From NCBI GenBank assembly GCA_039640505.1, contig CP046865.1, positions 2,719,501 to 2,783,500 of the forward strand: a stretch of 64,000 nucleotides of DNA. Direction: 5' to 3'. This document shows positions 55,411 to 64,000 of the stretch, piece after piece (within the stretch, counting starts at the first letter, position 1; the number at the start of each line of letters is the position of its first letter). Under the pieces are notes generated by a model. The model saw only the letters and a program-made list of their open reading frames with translations, ran no database searches and had not been told where the DNA came from. Position numbers and translations under genes: made by a program. This DNA comes from Rhodobacteraceae bacterium Araon29. Its GTDB lineage: Bacteria; Pseudomonadota; Alphaproteobacteria; Rhodobacterales; Rhodobacteraceae.

Positions 55411-57747
55411 CTATTCTGGTCGCATCCATCGCACGCTTAGATGGTGCAGTGCAAGGATCACAATGGCGAAAGCAATGCCAGCGAAGTGGACCATTTCTGG
55501 TTTCACCAAAATGGCAGCAGCCGTAGCAAGACGTATTACGATCCAAATGAAGGGCAACGGCTTTGCATCATGCCCCGCTAAAGCGCTTGCAACGAGGTAA
55601 AGTGCCAAAATAAGTCGAGCAAGGAGCCACATCAAGGTGCCAATTTGAATACCGTTTTCATATCCTGGTAGCCGCGCCCCTGACGAACTCGATGGATCGA
55701 TAAGCGCCTGATCAACCAGCAGAAGTTCTGGATAGAACGCGAATACAAACGGGATTGCAAACATGACGATACCGGATCGCACAGCACTGAAACCGGTCGC
55801 CATCGGCTCAGCTTTGGTGATGGTTGACGCCGCAAAGGCAGCAAGAGCAACCGGCGGTGTAATCGCTGACGCAATCGCGAAATAGAAGATGAACATATGA
55901 GCGGTGAAATTCGCGATACCAAGGCCGATCAACATCGGTCCCATAAGTAGGGCGACGTTGATGTAGGCGGGAACCGCAGGCATGCCCATACCCAAAAGCA
56001 CAGCCAGCAACATGGTGATCATTAGCGCGACAAGTTGGAAAATCGCTGAACCACCGCCATCGAAATCAAGGGCTTGCAAAAACTGCAAAACATCGATTGC
56101 GACAAACTTTGCAACCCCGGTGAAATTCAAACAAACGTCGATCACTGTGACCGCTAGCAACATGAGATAGAGCGTTGAAACGACGATGCCCGCCTCGGCC
56201 AAAGCATCCGCAAGCTTACTCGGGCTTTTGCGAAATTCCTTGTCCAAAAACAAAAGAACCGCGACAAAGAGTGCCGCCCACCAACCCGTGGCACCGGCAT
56301 CCCCCGCAGCATTCTGAAAAACCTGTAAAACCCACGGTAGCGATACAACCTTACAGCCACTGTCTGTTGCCAGTACTTCTGCGCCAAAAATCCAGCCCAA
56401 TGCACCGCAACCGACCAGATCTTTGGGCGTTAATAGAAAGATTAAGATAAGCAGGATCGGCAGGAATATTTGACACAGGTGAAGGATATCTTTGCCGGAA
56501 ATATGCATGTCGTCTGTTAGATCACCAAACGCTTCAATCCCTTGCTTGCGTGCCTGAAAGCTAGCACTGAGGAACAGACATAAGAAGTAAGCGATTGCAG
56601 GCAATGTGGCGGCGATAATGACGTCGCGGTAAGGTACGCCGGTCATCGCCGCCAGGACAAATGCAGCGACCCCCATGACGGGTGGCATGATCGATCCACC
56701 CGAGGACGCAGCGGCTTCCATACCTCCTGCAAAAACTTTTGAAAAGCCGCGTTTGACCATCATCGGAATTGTTAGCACACCAGTTGATAAAACGTTAACT
56801 ACCGGGCCACCTGAAATGGTTCCAAACATCGCTGAGCTGACGATTGCTGCATGTGCAGGACCGCCGCGAAGTTTGCGGGTCCATCTGAAAGCTAGCTTGA
56901 TGAGTGTTTTGCCACCCGCCGATTTGCCAAAGAGCGCGCCAAGGATGATGTAAGGAAAAACCATATTCATGATAACGTTCATGAAGCGGCCTAAAATTCC
57001 CGACGCGGTGTTCACCAGCGCATCATGCACGTTGGGTACACCGTCGATAAACTGACGCGGCTCACCGCCCATTTTGGTCATAAAATATTTATTAATGTCG
57101 TCTGGGCCATGGAAGTACCAAACAAAAACTGTGCCAATAGTATAAGCGGCAACGCCGATCGCGACTAATACCAACGGCAGACCCCAGACTTTGATGTTGT
57201 AGCCAAGAAAAACAACGATCGATAGGCCCATTATCAGCACCAGCCACACACCTGTTGTTGAAACACATTTGGGATCTTCGACAGTGTCGGGCGCTGGCAG
57301 GCCCATCGTTTCGGCTAATGCAATTTCAGCCTTTAGCGTTTCGGCCATAATACGGGCACGCTCACCGTTCAGACTGTCAATCAGACAAACGCTGTCGATC
57401 TCAATCAAATAGGTCAGAGAAATCACGGCTGCTGATATAATGAGTGCCGAGTCCATAAAAGCGCCCAACCAAGCGTAGGAGCGTCCTTGCCATGCCCGCC
57501 AAATCGAATGATTCAGCGCGACTAAGAGCATCATGATAAAAAAGATAAGCGGGTAGAACCATTCGGTTGCAAACGCGCGCGTTTTGAGTTTCTCAATTCC
57601 TGTTATTTTTTGCCACATCGCATCCCAACCAGGGATAACGGGCGTGCTGTTGACGATGCCTATAACAATAAAAACCAACGCAAGGATGTAAACCATCCTG
57701 TTTGGAAAAATCGATGTTGCTGCTTGTTTTTCGCCTTCGTCAGCCAA
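55411..57747 (-). CDS. TRAP transporter fused permease (TAXI partner)
   Basis: 778 residues, DctQ and DctM parts fused. About 18 hydrophobic segments, and the DctM motifs GTISGGPVVNVLSTGVLTIP, EAAASSGGSIMPPVMGVAAF and AITPPVALAAFAAS. Imports an organic solute driven by a sodium or proton gradient. Downstream of the TAXI binding-protein gene with a 78-base gap that contains a strong hairpin. Confidence 0.92.
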   Translation of the reverse strand: MADEGEKQAATSIFPNRMVYILALVFIVIGIVNSTPVIPGWDAMWQKITGIEKLKTRAFATEWFYPLIFFIMMLLVALNHSIWRAWQGRSYAWLGAFMDSALIISAAVISLTYLIEIDSVCLIDSLNGERARIMAETLKAEIALAETMGLPAPDTVEDPKCVSTTGVWLVLIMGLSIVVFLGYNIKVWGLPLVLVAIGVAAYTIGTVFVWYFHGPDDINKYFMTKMGGEPRQFIDGVPNVHDALVNTASGILGRFMNVIMNMVFPYIILGALFGKSAGGKTLIKLAFRWTRKLRGGPAHAAIVSSAMFGTISGGPVVNVLSTGVLTIPMMVKRGFSKVFAGGMEAAASSGGSIMPPVMGVAAFVLAAMTGVPYRDVIIAATLPAIAYFLCLFLSASFQARKQGIEAFGDLTDDMHISGKDILHLCQIFLPILLILIFLLTPKDLVGCGALGWIFGAEVLATDSGCKVVSLPWVLQVFQNAAGDAGATGWWAALFVAVLLFLDKEFRKSPSKLADALAEAGIVVSTLYLMLLAVTVIDVCLNFTGVAKFVAIDVLQFLQALDFDGGGSAIFQLVALMITMLLAVLLGMGMPAVPAYINVALLMGPMLIGLGIANFTAHMFIFYFAIASAITPPVALAAFAASTITKAEPMATGFSAVRSGIVMFAIPFVFAFYPELLLVDQALIDPSSSSGARLPGYENGIQIGTLMWLLARLILALYLVASALAGHDAKPLPFIWIVIRLATAAAILVKPEMVHFAGIAFAIVILALHHLSVRWMRPE

Positions 57748-57763
57748 TACTCACCTCTCGGAT

Positions 57764-57803
57764 ATCTGGGACCAGGCACCAGCGATTTCGCCGGAACCCA
57801 GAT
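57764..57803 (-). other. Intercistronic stem-loop between TAXI and TRAP permease genes
   Basis: ATCTGGG (57764-57770) pairs with CCCAGAT (57797-57803). Inside, CCAGCGA (57779-57785) pairs with TCGCCGG (57788-57794) with one G-T. There is no T-run, so it is more likely an mRNA-stabilising or attenuating hairpin than a terminator. Confidence 0.6.
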
Positions 57804-57825
57804 TAATTAAAGAAAGTGCGTTCGA

Positions 57826-58875
57826 TTATTCGGCGACAGCGCAGTCATCGATCTCATATCCAGCATCGCGCCATGCGCGCGCGGCGGCTGGGTGATACTG
57901 AACTGGGTTTGCACCACACATGCCAAGCATTGGGTTGTCAAAGTTCACTGTATTTCCGTACGGAGCTTTGGCTTTCAAATCGTTGAGCGTAGCGACATAG
58001 GCAGAAACCAGTTTGTAAACCAGATCATTGTCCATGTCTTTGTGCACAACGTTTCCACCGATTGTAGCAAAAGCTCGGAAAGTTTCGTCTTCTGACACGA
58101 CGGTCCACCCGTCACCCAACGCATCTTCAATGTCGGCGGCTACGGCTGTGAATGGCGCACTACCTGGTGCAGCCATATACTTTTGCATCGCATCGCTTTC
58201 ATATGCTTCCTTGGGCATGGACCAAGCCGTCATGTTCCCAGCCGCTGTGACTGCAGTCATCCGGCTGCTAGGAAATAGCTCGGGCAACACAACCGCATCA
58301 GGCTCACCGCTTGTGACCAAAGCTGTGCCTTGCCCCCAATTGGTTTGCAAGCCTTCATAGCCTTCGCCGTCTTTCAAGCCTGCTACGATTTGGATCATGC
58401 TACGAGCGTTTGTGAGCGCACCACCACGCGGCGGGCCGTTGTAGATTTTTCGGTCCTCCAGATCGTCCCATCCACCGACGCCTTTTGCATCGTAGGCGTA
58501 AAGCAGGAAGACACCCAAAGTGAACGGGTTGATTGCGCGCAGATTGCTTGCAAGTTCTGCGCCTTTTTCTGCTCCAAGAGAGCCATATGGTCCAGCGCCA
58601 CGGCTCATAAGGAAAGGTAAAATATGCGGCGTTCCGGCGATGTCAGTTTTGCCTTCGGCCACATTCTGAATCGAGTTTGTGAGCGTCTGACCTTCAGCAA
58701 GCTGAATGTTTGCGATACCCTGTGTACCGGCAATCTCGGTTAAGTGTGCAGGTGACAAGTGTGTTGCACCACCCGGACTTGCCGTTTCCGCAGTAAGGTT
58801 TACTTCCGCAATCACTCCCGTTGCAAAGATTGATGCGACAGCTGCAACTGTCATAGGTTTTGTTAGTTTCATCAT
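57826..58875 (-). CDS. TAXI-family TRAP solute-binding protein
   Basis: 349 residues with a signal peptide (VAAVASIFATGVIAE), followed by TAETASPGGATHLSPAHLTE and NVAEGKTDIAGTPHILPFLM, the TAXI fold start. Periplasmic receptor for the fused permease. First of the transport genes after marR. Confidence 0.9.
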   Translation of the reverse strand: MMKLTKPMTVAAVASIFATGVIAEVNLTAETASPGGATHLSPAHLTEIAGTQGIANIQLAEGQTLTNSIQNVAEGKTDIAGTPHILPFLMSRGAGPYGSLGAEKGAELASNLRAINPFTLGVFLLYAYDAKGVGGWDDLEDRKIYNGPPRGGALTNARSMIQIVAGLKDGEGYEGLQTNWGQGTALVTSGEPDAVVLPELFPSSRMTAVTAAGNMTAWSMPKEAYESDAMQKYMAAPGSAPFTAVAADIEDALGDGWTVVSEDETFRAFATIGGNVVHKDMDNDLVYKLVSAYVATLNDLKAKAPYGNTVNFDNPMLGMCGANPVQYHPAAARAWRDAGYEIDDCAVAE

Positions 58876-58952
58876 TTTCTCCCTGAGTTTACAAACTATT
58901 AACGTTAGAAATTTGAATTCTCATATGCTGATTCCGCGTTATGATGACGACT

Positions 58953-59480
58953 TCACTTTGCTCCAACTGAGACTTTTTCGTCCTCCGATAGTTTAGATTG
59001 TCGATGGCTTGAAGTTTTGGCCAGTGGTTGTTCTGTCGCTTTATTGAGCAGATCCATAAGGCGCTTAAGTTCAGCGAAATCAACGGGATCCAGTTGGTCG
59101 GTAATATTCTTAACTGCCATTCTTGCACTCGGCCAAATGCGCTCAAAAACCTCAACACCTTTTGGTGTTAATGAGATAAGTTTTCGCCGTCTGTTTTCGG
59201 GATCTTCGCGTCTCGAGACTAAACCTTTGGCTTCGAGCGTCGATGCGGCCCGGCTTCCATGAGCCGGATCGATCGAGGTCGAACGCGTGATGAACGCAAG
59301 ATGACAACTGCCAAACCTTGCAACTGAAAACAACAATTGCCATTCGAGAATTTGAAGATCTTCATTTTGCAAAACGTCGATGGTCACCATCCGGCGAACC
59401 CTACTTGTAAACACGCGGGCGCGAAGGATCAAAAAGTCATCTATTTGACTTTGTGGGATTAACGCGTCGTGCAAAAGCAA
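58953..59480 (-). CDS. MarR family transcriptional regulator
   Basis: 175 residues: EDLQILEWQLLFSVARFGSC, DPAHGSRAASTLEAKGLVSR, REDPENRRRKLISLTPKG form the winged helix. It is the first gene upstream of TAXI/TRAP/sulfatase and likely regulates them. A 20-base near-perfect palindrome lies 59 bases upstream of its start. Confidence 0.87.
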   Translation of the reverse strand: MLLHDALIPQSQIDDFLILRARVFTSRVRRMVTIDVLQNEDLQILEWQLLFSVARFGSCHLAFITRSTSIDPAHGSRAASTLEAKGLVSRREDPENRRRKLISLTPKGVEVFERIWPSARMAVKNITDQLDPVDFAELKRLMDLLNKATEQPLAKTSSHRQSKLSEDEKVSVGAK

Positions 59481-59538
59481 TTCCTCCGGTTTTTTAGAAA
59501 CTTACTGTAGGACAGAAAAAAATACTTGGCAAGCGCAA

Positions 59539-59558
59539 TATATGGCATATGCTATATA
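59539..59558. promoter_or_regulatory. Palindrome upstream of marR, candidate operator
   Basis: TATATGGCATATGCTATATA is symmetric about 59548/59549, with nine of ten base pairs matching. Size and position fit a MarR-family dimer site covering a promoter. Confidence 0.5.
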
Positions 59559-59646
59559 AATATGAAATCGCTGCCATCAGATAACTTATAGCCAACGGGA
59601 AAGCTGTCGGCATTTGAAGAACGAAGGATCTATCCAAATCGAAAAG

Positions 59647-59787
59647 GTGTTGGAATTTGACTATGTGATCGTGGGTGGCGGAGCCGCCTGTAGTGTGTTT
59701 GCGGCACGTCGCGCAAAGGATAGCGACCGCTCCGTTGCCCTGTTGGAGCGGGGCCGCGCCGACGATTTTATGTTGGAAGATAATTAG
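59647..59787 (+). pseudogene. N-terminal fragment of an FAD-dependent (GMC-like) oxidoreductase
   Basis: A frame from GTG 59647 reads VLEFDYVIVGGGAACSVFAA and then SVALLERGRADDF before a TAG at 59787. The beta-alpha-beta dinucleotide fold (YVIVGGG-x-A, LLERG) is that of GMC or related FAD enzymes. The rest of the 500-residue protein is missing. Confidence 0.65.
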
Positions 59788-59838
59788 ACAATGACAGACT
59801 TAATTGAGAAAAGTTAATATAAAAGGCCTGCCCATCAC

Positions 59839-60714
59839 ATGATCGTTGCAATTGTATTTGCCATTCTTTCTTCCATATTGTTTGCACTCGCTTCAATGAT
59901 TACAAAATACGCACTTGCACATTTGGATGAATTAACCGGTGCGTTCATTTCTGTTTTGACGATGGCCGTATTTTTCTGGTGCGTGGCAATTTGGAATTTG
60001 GAATGGGATTTCTGGTATTCCAAAGCGACTTTATACTTTGTGATTTCTGGGTTCTTTCTACCGGCTTTGGGACAGCGATTTCAGATTTTGGCCGTTAAAC
60101 ATGTTGGCCCCGCGCTAACCTCTGCGATCGGTGCATTTCTCCCCTTATTCGCGATCTTGCCTGCCATATTATATTTGGGTGAAACTGTAACGCTGTTTCA
60201 ATTTGCGGGGATTACGCTGCTTGTTGGTGGGTTGATTTTGGCGGCAGTTGGTCGCGGGATTAGCTGGCGAAAGAGAGCATTCTATCTTTTACTCCTTCCA
60301 TTATGCGCGGCCATTGTCAGGGCAATCACCCAACCAATTTCGAAAATAGGCTACAACATTCTCGCCGAGCCAATGTTTGCGATGATGGTAATGACAACAG
60401 TGTCGTCCCTTACCGTTGGCGTGATGCTTCTTGTTCAAGGGTCACCAAGACGGGCTCTTTCTTTCACCCGAGGGCACTGGTTGTTTGCGTTGGTTGGAGC
60501 GGTGACAGGCAGCGGCATCTTGGCGATACAGGTGTCTTTGGTTGCAGGCTCAGTGACGTTAGCGGCGTCTTTATCATCTGTGGCTCCAGTTTTTTCGATC
60601 TTGCTTGGCGCGTATATTTTTAAGAACGAGCGGATCTTTTGGTGGCACGGCGTTGTTGCCGTTATGGTTTGTTTGGGGGCAGTTTTTATTGTGGCAGGTA
60701 AGTCAGCTATATGA
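59839..60714 (+). CDS. EamA/DMT-family transporter
   Basis: 291 residues, ten hydrophobic segments, two EamA repeats (VGPALTSAIGAFLPLFAILP and ATVSSVAPVFSILLGAY-like). Unlike the pair at 15.9-17.8 kb it is not a close paralogue. Possibly an efflux or uptake partner of the sulfatase/amidohydrolase genes that follow; substrate unknown. Confidence 0.87.
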   Translation: MIVAIVFAILSSILFALASMITKYALAHLDELTGAFISVLTMAVFFWCVAIWNLEWDFWYSKATLYFVISGFFLPALGQRFQILAVKHVGPALTSAIGAFLPLFAILPAILYLGETVTLFQFAGITLLVGGLILAAVGRGISWRKRAFYLLLLPLCAAIVRAITQPISKIGYNILAEPMFAMMVMTTVSSLTVGVMLLVQGSPRRALSFTRGHWLFALVGAVTGSGILAIQVSLVAGSVTLAASLSSVAPVFSILLGAYIFKNERIFWWHGVVAVMVCLGAVFIVAGKSAI

Positions 60715-60767
60715 ATGTTGGAAGACGTGGCGAGTTGCGATGTGCAGAAATCTGAAGAGGTGAACCG

Positions 60768-62237
60768 ATGACACGGCCAAATATCCTTTTATTTATGTCA
60801 GACAATCAGCCAGCTAATTTGCTCGGTTGCTATGGGAATGACGAGGTTATGACCCCGCATCTAGACAATTTATCAAAACGTGGAATGCGATTTGATAATG
60901 CTTATTGCGTGAACGCGATGTGCTCACCTTGCCGAGCTTCGGTCCTGACGGGCTTGATGCCCAGTCAACATGGCATTCACAACTGGCTGGATGACCGCCA
61001 GATGAGCAAATGGCCAGATAATTGGTCCTCTATTGGCGAATTTACGAACCTGCCTACGATCATCAAACTGGCTGGTTACAACACCGCTATGATCGGAAAA
61101 TACCACCTTGGCGTACCCTTCCAACCGCAACTGGCTTTTGATCACTGGGTGACGTTTCCGCATGGCCATACAACAAGTTTTTACAACAATGACGTGATTG
61201 ACTGCGAAAAGACATACAATTTCACCGGCCACACCGTTGATTTCTTTACCGACAAAACGATCGAGTATCTGGAGCAACAAGCGGGCGAAGAAGATCCGTT
61301 CTTCGCTTTCGTTCCATTTAATGGGCCTTACGGCCATTGGCCGGCAATAAAGGGTCGACCTGATTTCGAATTTGCTGATCTCTATGACACGGCTGACATG
61401 CACTCAATTCCAAGGGAGGGGTTGTCAAGTGAGGTGCTAGACCGCTTTGGCTTGCGTGTTGCTGAGGGAGGGCTGCGGGAGCAATTTAAAGGGCCATTGT
61501 TATTGCCGAACAATGTGGTGTCTTTGCGAAATTACTTTGCACAAGTTAGTCTGATCGATAGCGGGGTCGGAAAAATCCTATCCACCCTCGAGCGGTTGAA
61601 CATGGATGAAAATACGATCGTCATTTATACGTCGGATCACGGATTTTCCTTGGGCCATAATGGGATTTGGGGGCATGGGGCGGCTGCATTTCCATCTAGC
61701 GCGCACAAACCCTCATACAATATTCCTCTCATCGTCGCTGGCGAGGGCGTGGCAGAAAATGCCGTAAATGACGGCTTTGTTAGTCAAATCGATCTGTTCC
61801 CAACTTTGGCATCACTCGTTGGGGCAAAGGAAGTCCAGCCAAGTCTGCCTAGCAGCGCGTTGGACTTAGGTCCGGCACTAAGGCAAGAAGGCGGTTGTCT
61901 TCGCGATGCTGTTTTTTATGAGCAGGAAGAAACCCGTGCAATTCGTACCCAAGATTGGGTCTACGCGATGCGGTTTCAAGGTGCGCCAAACCACCCAATC
62001 AAAAATGCACTTTATCATTTAAAAGATGATCCTAATGAAAAGACAAACCTTAGCGGGCTTGGCGAGTTCGCCAACGTTGAAGCTGGGCTTGCAGCCCAGA
62101 TATCGACTTATTTTAGCGCATACTCAAACTCAAAATACGACTTGTGGAATGGTGGTACTGCTAAATCAAATGTGACGTTTCAAGCGCTGTGGCAAGACGC
62201 TTGGGGTAACGATTGGCGGCCAGAGCACTCGACGTAA
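60768..62237 (+). CDS. Type I sulfatase
   Basis: 489 residues. Formylglycine motif CSPCR with Cys52 (NAMCSPCRASVLTGLMP), metal-binding MSDNQPANLLGCYGN, GKYHLGV and TSDHGFSLG. No signal peptide. A second, clearly distinct sulfatase in the same locus. The amidohydrolase gene follows after about 70 bases. Confidence 0.9.
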   Translation: MTRPNILLFMSDNQPANLLGCYGNDEVMTPHLDNLSKRGMRFDNAYCVNAMCSPCRASVLTGLMPSQHGIHNWLDDRQMSKWPDNWSSIGEFTNLPTIIKLAGYNTAMIGKYHLGVPFQPQLAFDHWVTFPHGHTTSFYNNDVIDCEKTYNFTGHTVDFFTDKTIEYLEQQAGEEDPFFAFVPFNGPYGHWPAIKGRPDFEFADLYDTADMHSIPREGLSSEVLDRFGLRVAEGGLREQFKGPLLLPNNVVSLRNYFAQVSLIDSGVGKILSTLERLNMDENTIVIYTSDHGFSLGHNGIWGHGAAAFPSSAHKPSYNIPLIVAGEGVAENAVNDGFVSQIDLFPTLASLVGAKEVQPSLPSSALDLGPALRQEGGCLRDAVFYEQEETRAIRTQDWVYAMRFQGAPNHPIKNALYHLKDDPNEKTNLSGLGEFANVEAGLAAQISTYFSAYSNSKYDLWNGGTAKSNVTFQALWQDAWGNDWRPEHST

Positions 62238-62306
62238 CACTTAAATAGCTCCCCCTTCAATCAGCACTAATTCTGGCTAGGCAACAAAGTGAGAGAGGAT
62301 TTTAAA

Positions 62307-63953
62307 TTGGGCCACGCGGACAAAATATACAAAGGTGGCAACATCCTTACGATGGATGCGAACATGCTCCATGCCGAAGCGATTGCTATTAAAGATGGTC
62401 GTATCCTTGCCATTGGCTCGGATCAAGAGGTTTTGAACCTTGTTGGCCCTGGGACCAAAACGACGAATTTATATGGTCGATTTGTGATGCCGGGCCTAGT
62501 TGAAAGCCACACGCACGCTCTTTGGGGGGCATGCCGCGATCTTTTCGATGTCTATGTCGGTTACAATGCTACGTTTGAAATGCTGACCGACGCGGTGCGG
62601 ACCCGAGTAAAGCAGCTTGCACCGGGCGACTTTATCTACGGCGGACCATGGCGGTTGGATATGCGCGACGCTATGGGCAATGACCCAAAGGCAGTATTGG
62701 ATAATATTTCCACAACTCACCCAATAATTTTGGCTGACACCAGTCAGCATATAATTTGGTGCAATTCAAAAGCGCTTGATGCGGCAGGCTTGGTGCCCGG
62801 CGTAGCGGACATCCCCGGTGGGGTGATTGAGCGTACCAGCAATGGGGCACCAAATGGTATCCTTGCTGAATCTGCAGGGGCGCCTGTACGTGCCTTGATG
62901 ACGCGTAGTGAAAGACAATTGGCTGAAGCTGCACGTGAATTTACCCGTTACTTCAACAGTTTGGGCATTACCGCGTTCAAGGAACCCATGGCATACGAGC
63001 AGGACCTCCAAGCTTATCTTGCGGCGGACCAAAGAGGAGAACTGAGCTTGCATATGGCGGCTCACATTGTGCGCCAAAGCCTGATGGCGGTAGAACCGAC
63101 ACCGTATGAGGTAATGGACCGACTTCGCCGGGAATACGCAAGCACAAACATTAGAACAAATTTCGCCAAGCTCTTTCTTGACGGTGTTGCACCCGGGCAT
63201 ACGGCGTCCTTCTCTGAGCCATATCTTGCCTCCAGCGGGTATGATGTGGACGCCCACGATCCAGATGCAACGCTGTTGATGGCTCCCGAACTGCTGAACG
63301 AAACGGTGATTGAGCTAGATCGTCGCGGCTATGTCACCAAAATGCACGCTGTCGGTGACAATGCCATTCGCAAGGGCCTAGATGCGATCGAGGCCGCTCG
63401 AGACGCCAATGGCACCAGCGGTCTACGTCATGAAATTGCGCACTCGGCTTTTGTCTCTGATCAGGATCTTGGACGTTTCAAGCAACTGGGCGCCATTGCA
63501 GAAATGTCACCGAAGATGTGGTTCCCAAACGCGGCCACGCCCGCCCAAATAGCCGTTTTAGGAGAAGATCGACTGCAAAAAGCCCATCGCATCGGGGACT
63601 TGCTGGCCGCTGGAGCTGAGATGACATATGCCTCTGATTGGCCCGCTTCTGCGCCCGACGCCAATCCATGGGTTGGCCTTTCGGGCATGATAACTCGCAG
63701 TAATAGCAATCCGGATTTTTCCGGTGTTCTAGCGGAAAATCAAGCAATAAGTTTGGATGACGCCTTGCCATTGTTCACAATAAATGGTGCGCGGTCGCTT
63801 GGAATGGAAAACGAAACAGGCAGCTTATCGGCCGGTAAGTGGGCCGACTTAATCATGCTGGATAAACCCCTTACCGGAATGGATCCGATGGAAATCGGAA
63901 AAACCCAAGTCAAAAAAACGGTGTGGAAAGGGGATGTCGTTCACTCGCTTTAG
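62307..63953 (+). CDS. YtcJ-like amidohydrolase (Amidohydro_3)
   Basis: About 548 residues. The metal-binding HxH is in VESHTHALWG, and later marks are FAKLFLDGVAPGHTA, MHAVGDNAIRKGLDA and ASDWPASAPDANPW. Hydrolyses C-N bonds of an unknown amide or cyclic substrate. I prefer the TTG start at 62307 because AGAGGA lies seven bases upstream; a GTG at 62289 would add six residues. With the sulfatase it suggests degradation of a sulfated, amide-containing compound, an inference. Confidence 0.82.
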   Translation: MGHADKIYKGGNILTMDANMLHAEAIAIKDGRILAIGSDQEVLNLVGPGTKTTNLYGRFVMPGLVESHTHALWGACRDLFDVYVGYNATFEMLTDAVRTRVKQLAPGDFIYGGPWRLDMRDAMGNDPKAVLDNISTTHPIILADTSQHIIWCNSKALDAAGLVPGVADIPGGVIERTSNGAPNGILAESAGAPVRALMTRSERQLAEAAREFTRYFNSLGITAFKEPMAYEQDLQAYLAADQRGELSLHMAAHIVRQSLMAVEPTPYEVMDRLRREYASTNIRTNFAKLFLDGVAPGHTASFSEPYLASSGYDVDAHDPDATLLMAPELLNETVIELDRRGYVTKMHAVGDNAIRKGLDAIEAARDANGTSGLRHEIAHSAFVSDQDLGRFKQLGAIAEMSPKMWFPNAATPAQIAVLGEDRLQKAHRIGDLLAAGAEMTYASDWPASAPDANPWVGLSGMITRSNSNPDFSGVLAENQAISLDDALPLFTINGARSLGMENETGSLSAGKWADLIMLDKPLTGMDPMEIGKTQVKKTVWKGDVVHSL

Positions 63954-64000
63954 GCGTAACGTTTTAGTGAACGTTGTCTGACGTCAGCGCCTAGCGGAAA

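Overview
The window reads as an alphaproteobacterial chromosome, most likely a marine member of the Rhodobacteraceae (Roseobacter group). Supporting signs are the hflK-hflC-DUF2065-degP block, a SUV3-like helicase, DUF2842, the large Rhodobacterales-type protein at 18.6-20.4 kb, the sdaA/gor/rpiA/purA/secG/pyrG housekeeping set, and TTT and TAXI-TRAP transporters. Base composition is moderate, roughly half GC by eye, and visibly lower around 29.7-36 kb. No tRNA, rRNA, CRISPR array or intact transposon was found.

1-29.6 kb is mostly ordinary core genome. It holds a partial SUV3-like helicase, an SCP2 protein with a frameshifted alpha/beta hydrolase, oligoendopeptidase F, an adrenodoxin-type ferredoxin, a dnaE2 remnant and a peptidoglycan-binding lipoprotein. 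These are followed by degP/DUF2065/hflC/hflK, gor/rpiA, an SDR, sdaA, two EamA transporters, thiamine diphosphokinase, the large unknown protein, DUF2842, purA, a cobalt-type nitrile hydratase operon, secG and pyrG. A small-gene run ends the region: DUF1330, TerB, a PhnD-like protein, two YeeE/YedE halves and an agmatinase-family hydrolase.

29.7-36.1 kb is an AT-richer accessory stretch. It carries a DUF3955-like protein, an ATP-grasp ligase, a secreted protein, a Bcr/CflA transporter, and a divergent LysR/cupin pair. That pair lies between the decayed N- and C-terminal parts of what looks like one tyrosine recombinase.

36.1-53.2 kb is a catabolic island. A meta-cleavage operon for homoprotocatechuate (hpaFED, an FAH protein, hpaH, hpaI) is divergent from an HpaR-type MarR regulator. 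Next is tctCBA with an aldehyde dehydrogenase and a Tm-1-like protein. Divergent from that is a tightly overlapped operon: IclR regulator, omega-aminotransferase, metallo-beta-lactamase-fold hydrolase, a class III PLP enzyme resembling amino-alcohol-phosphate phospho-lyases, and an APH-fold kinase. My main hypothesis is that the kinase and lyase turn a beta-hydroxy amine, possibly an aryl-ethanolamine, into an aldehyde. The aldehyde would then be oxidised and fed to the hpa pathway.

53.2-64 kb continues with transport and desulfation: sulfatase, TRAP permease, TAXI binding protein and a MarR regulator on the minus strand, then an FAD-enzyme remnant, an EamA transporter, a second sulfatase and a YtcJ-like amidohydrolase on the plus strand.
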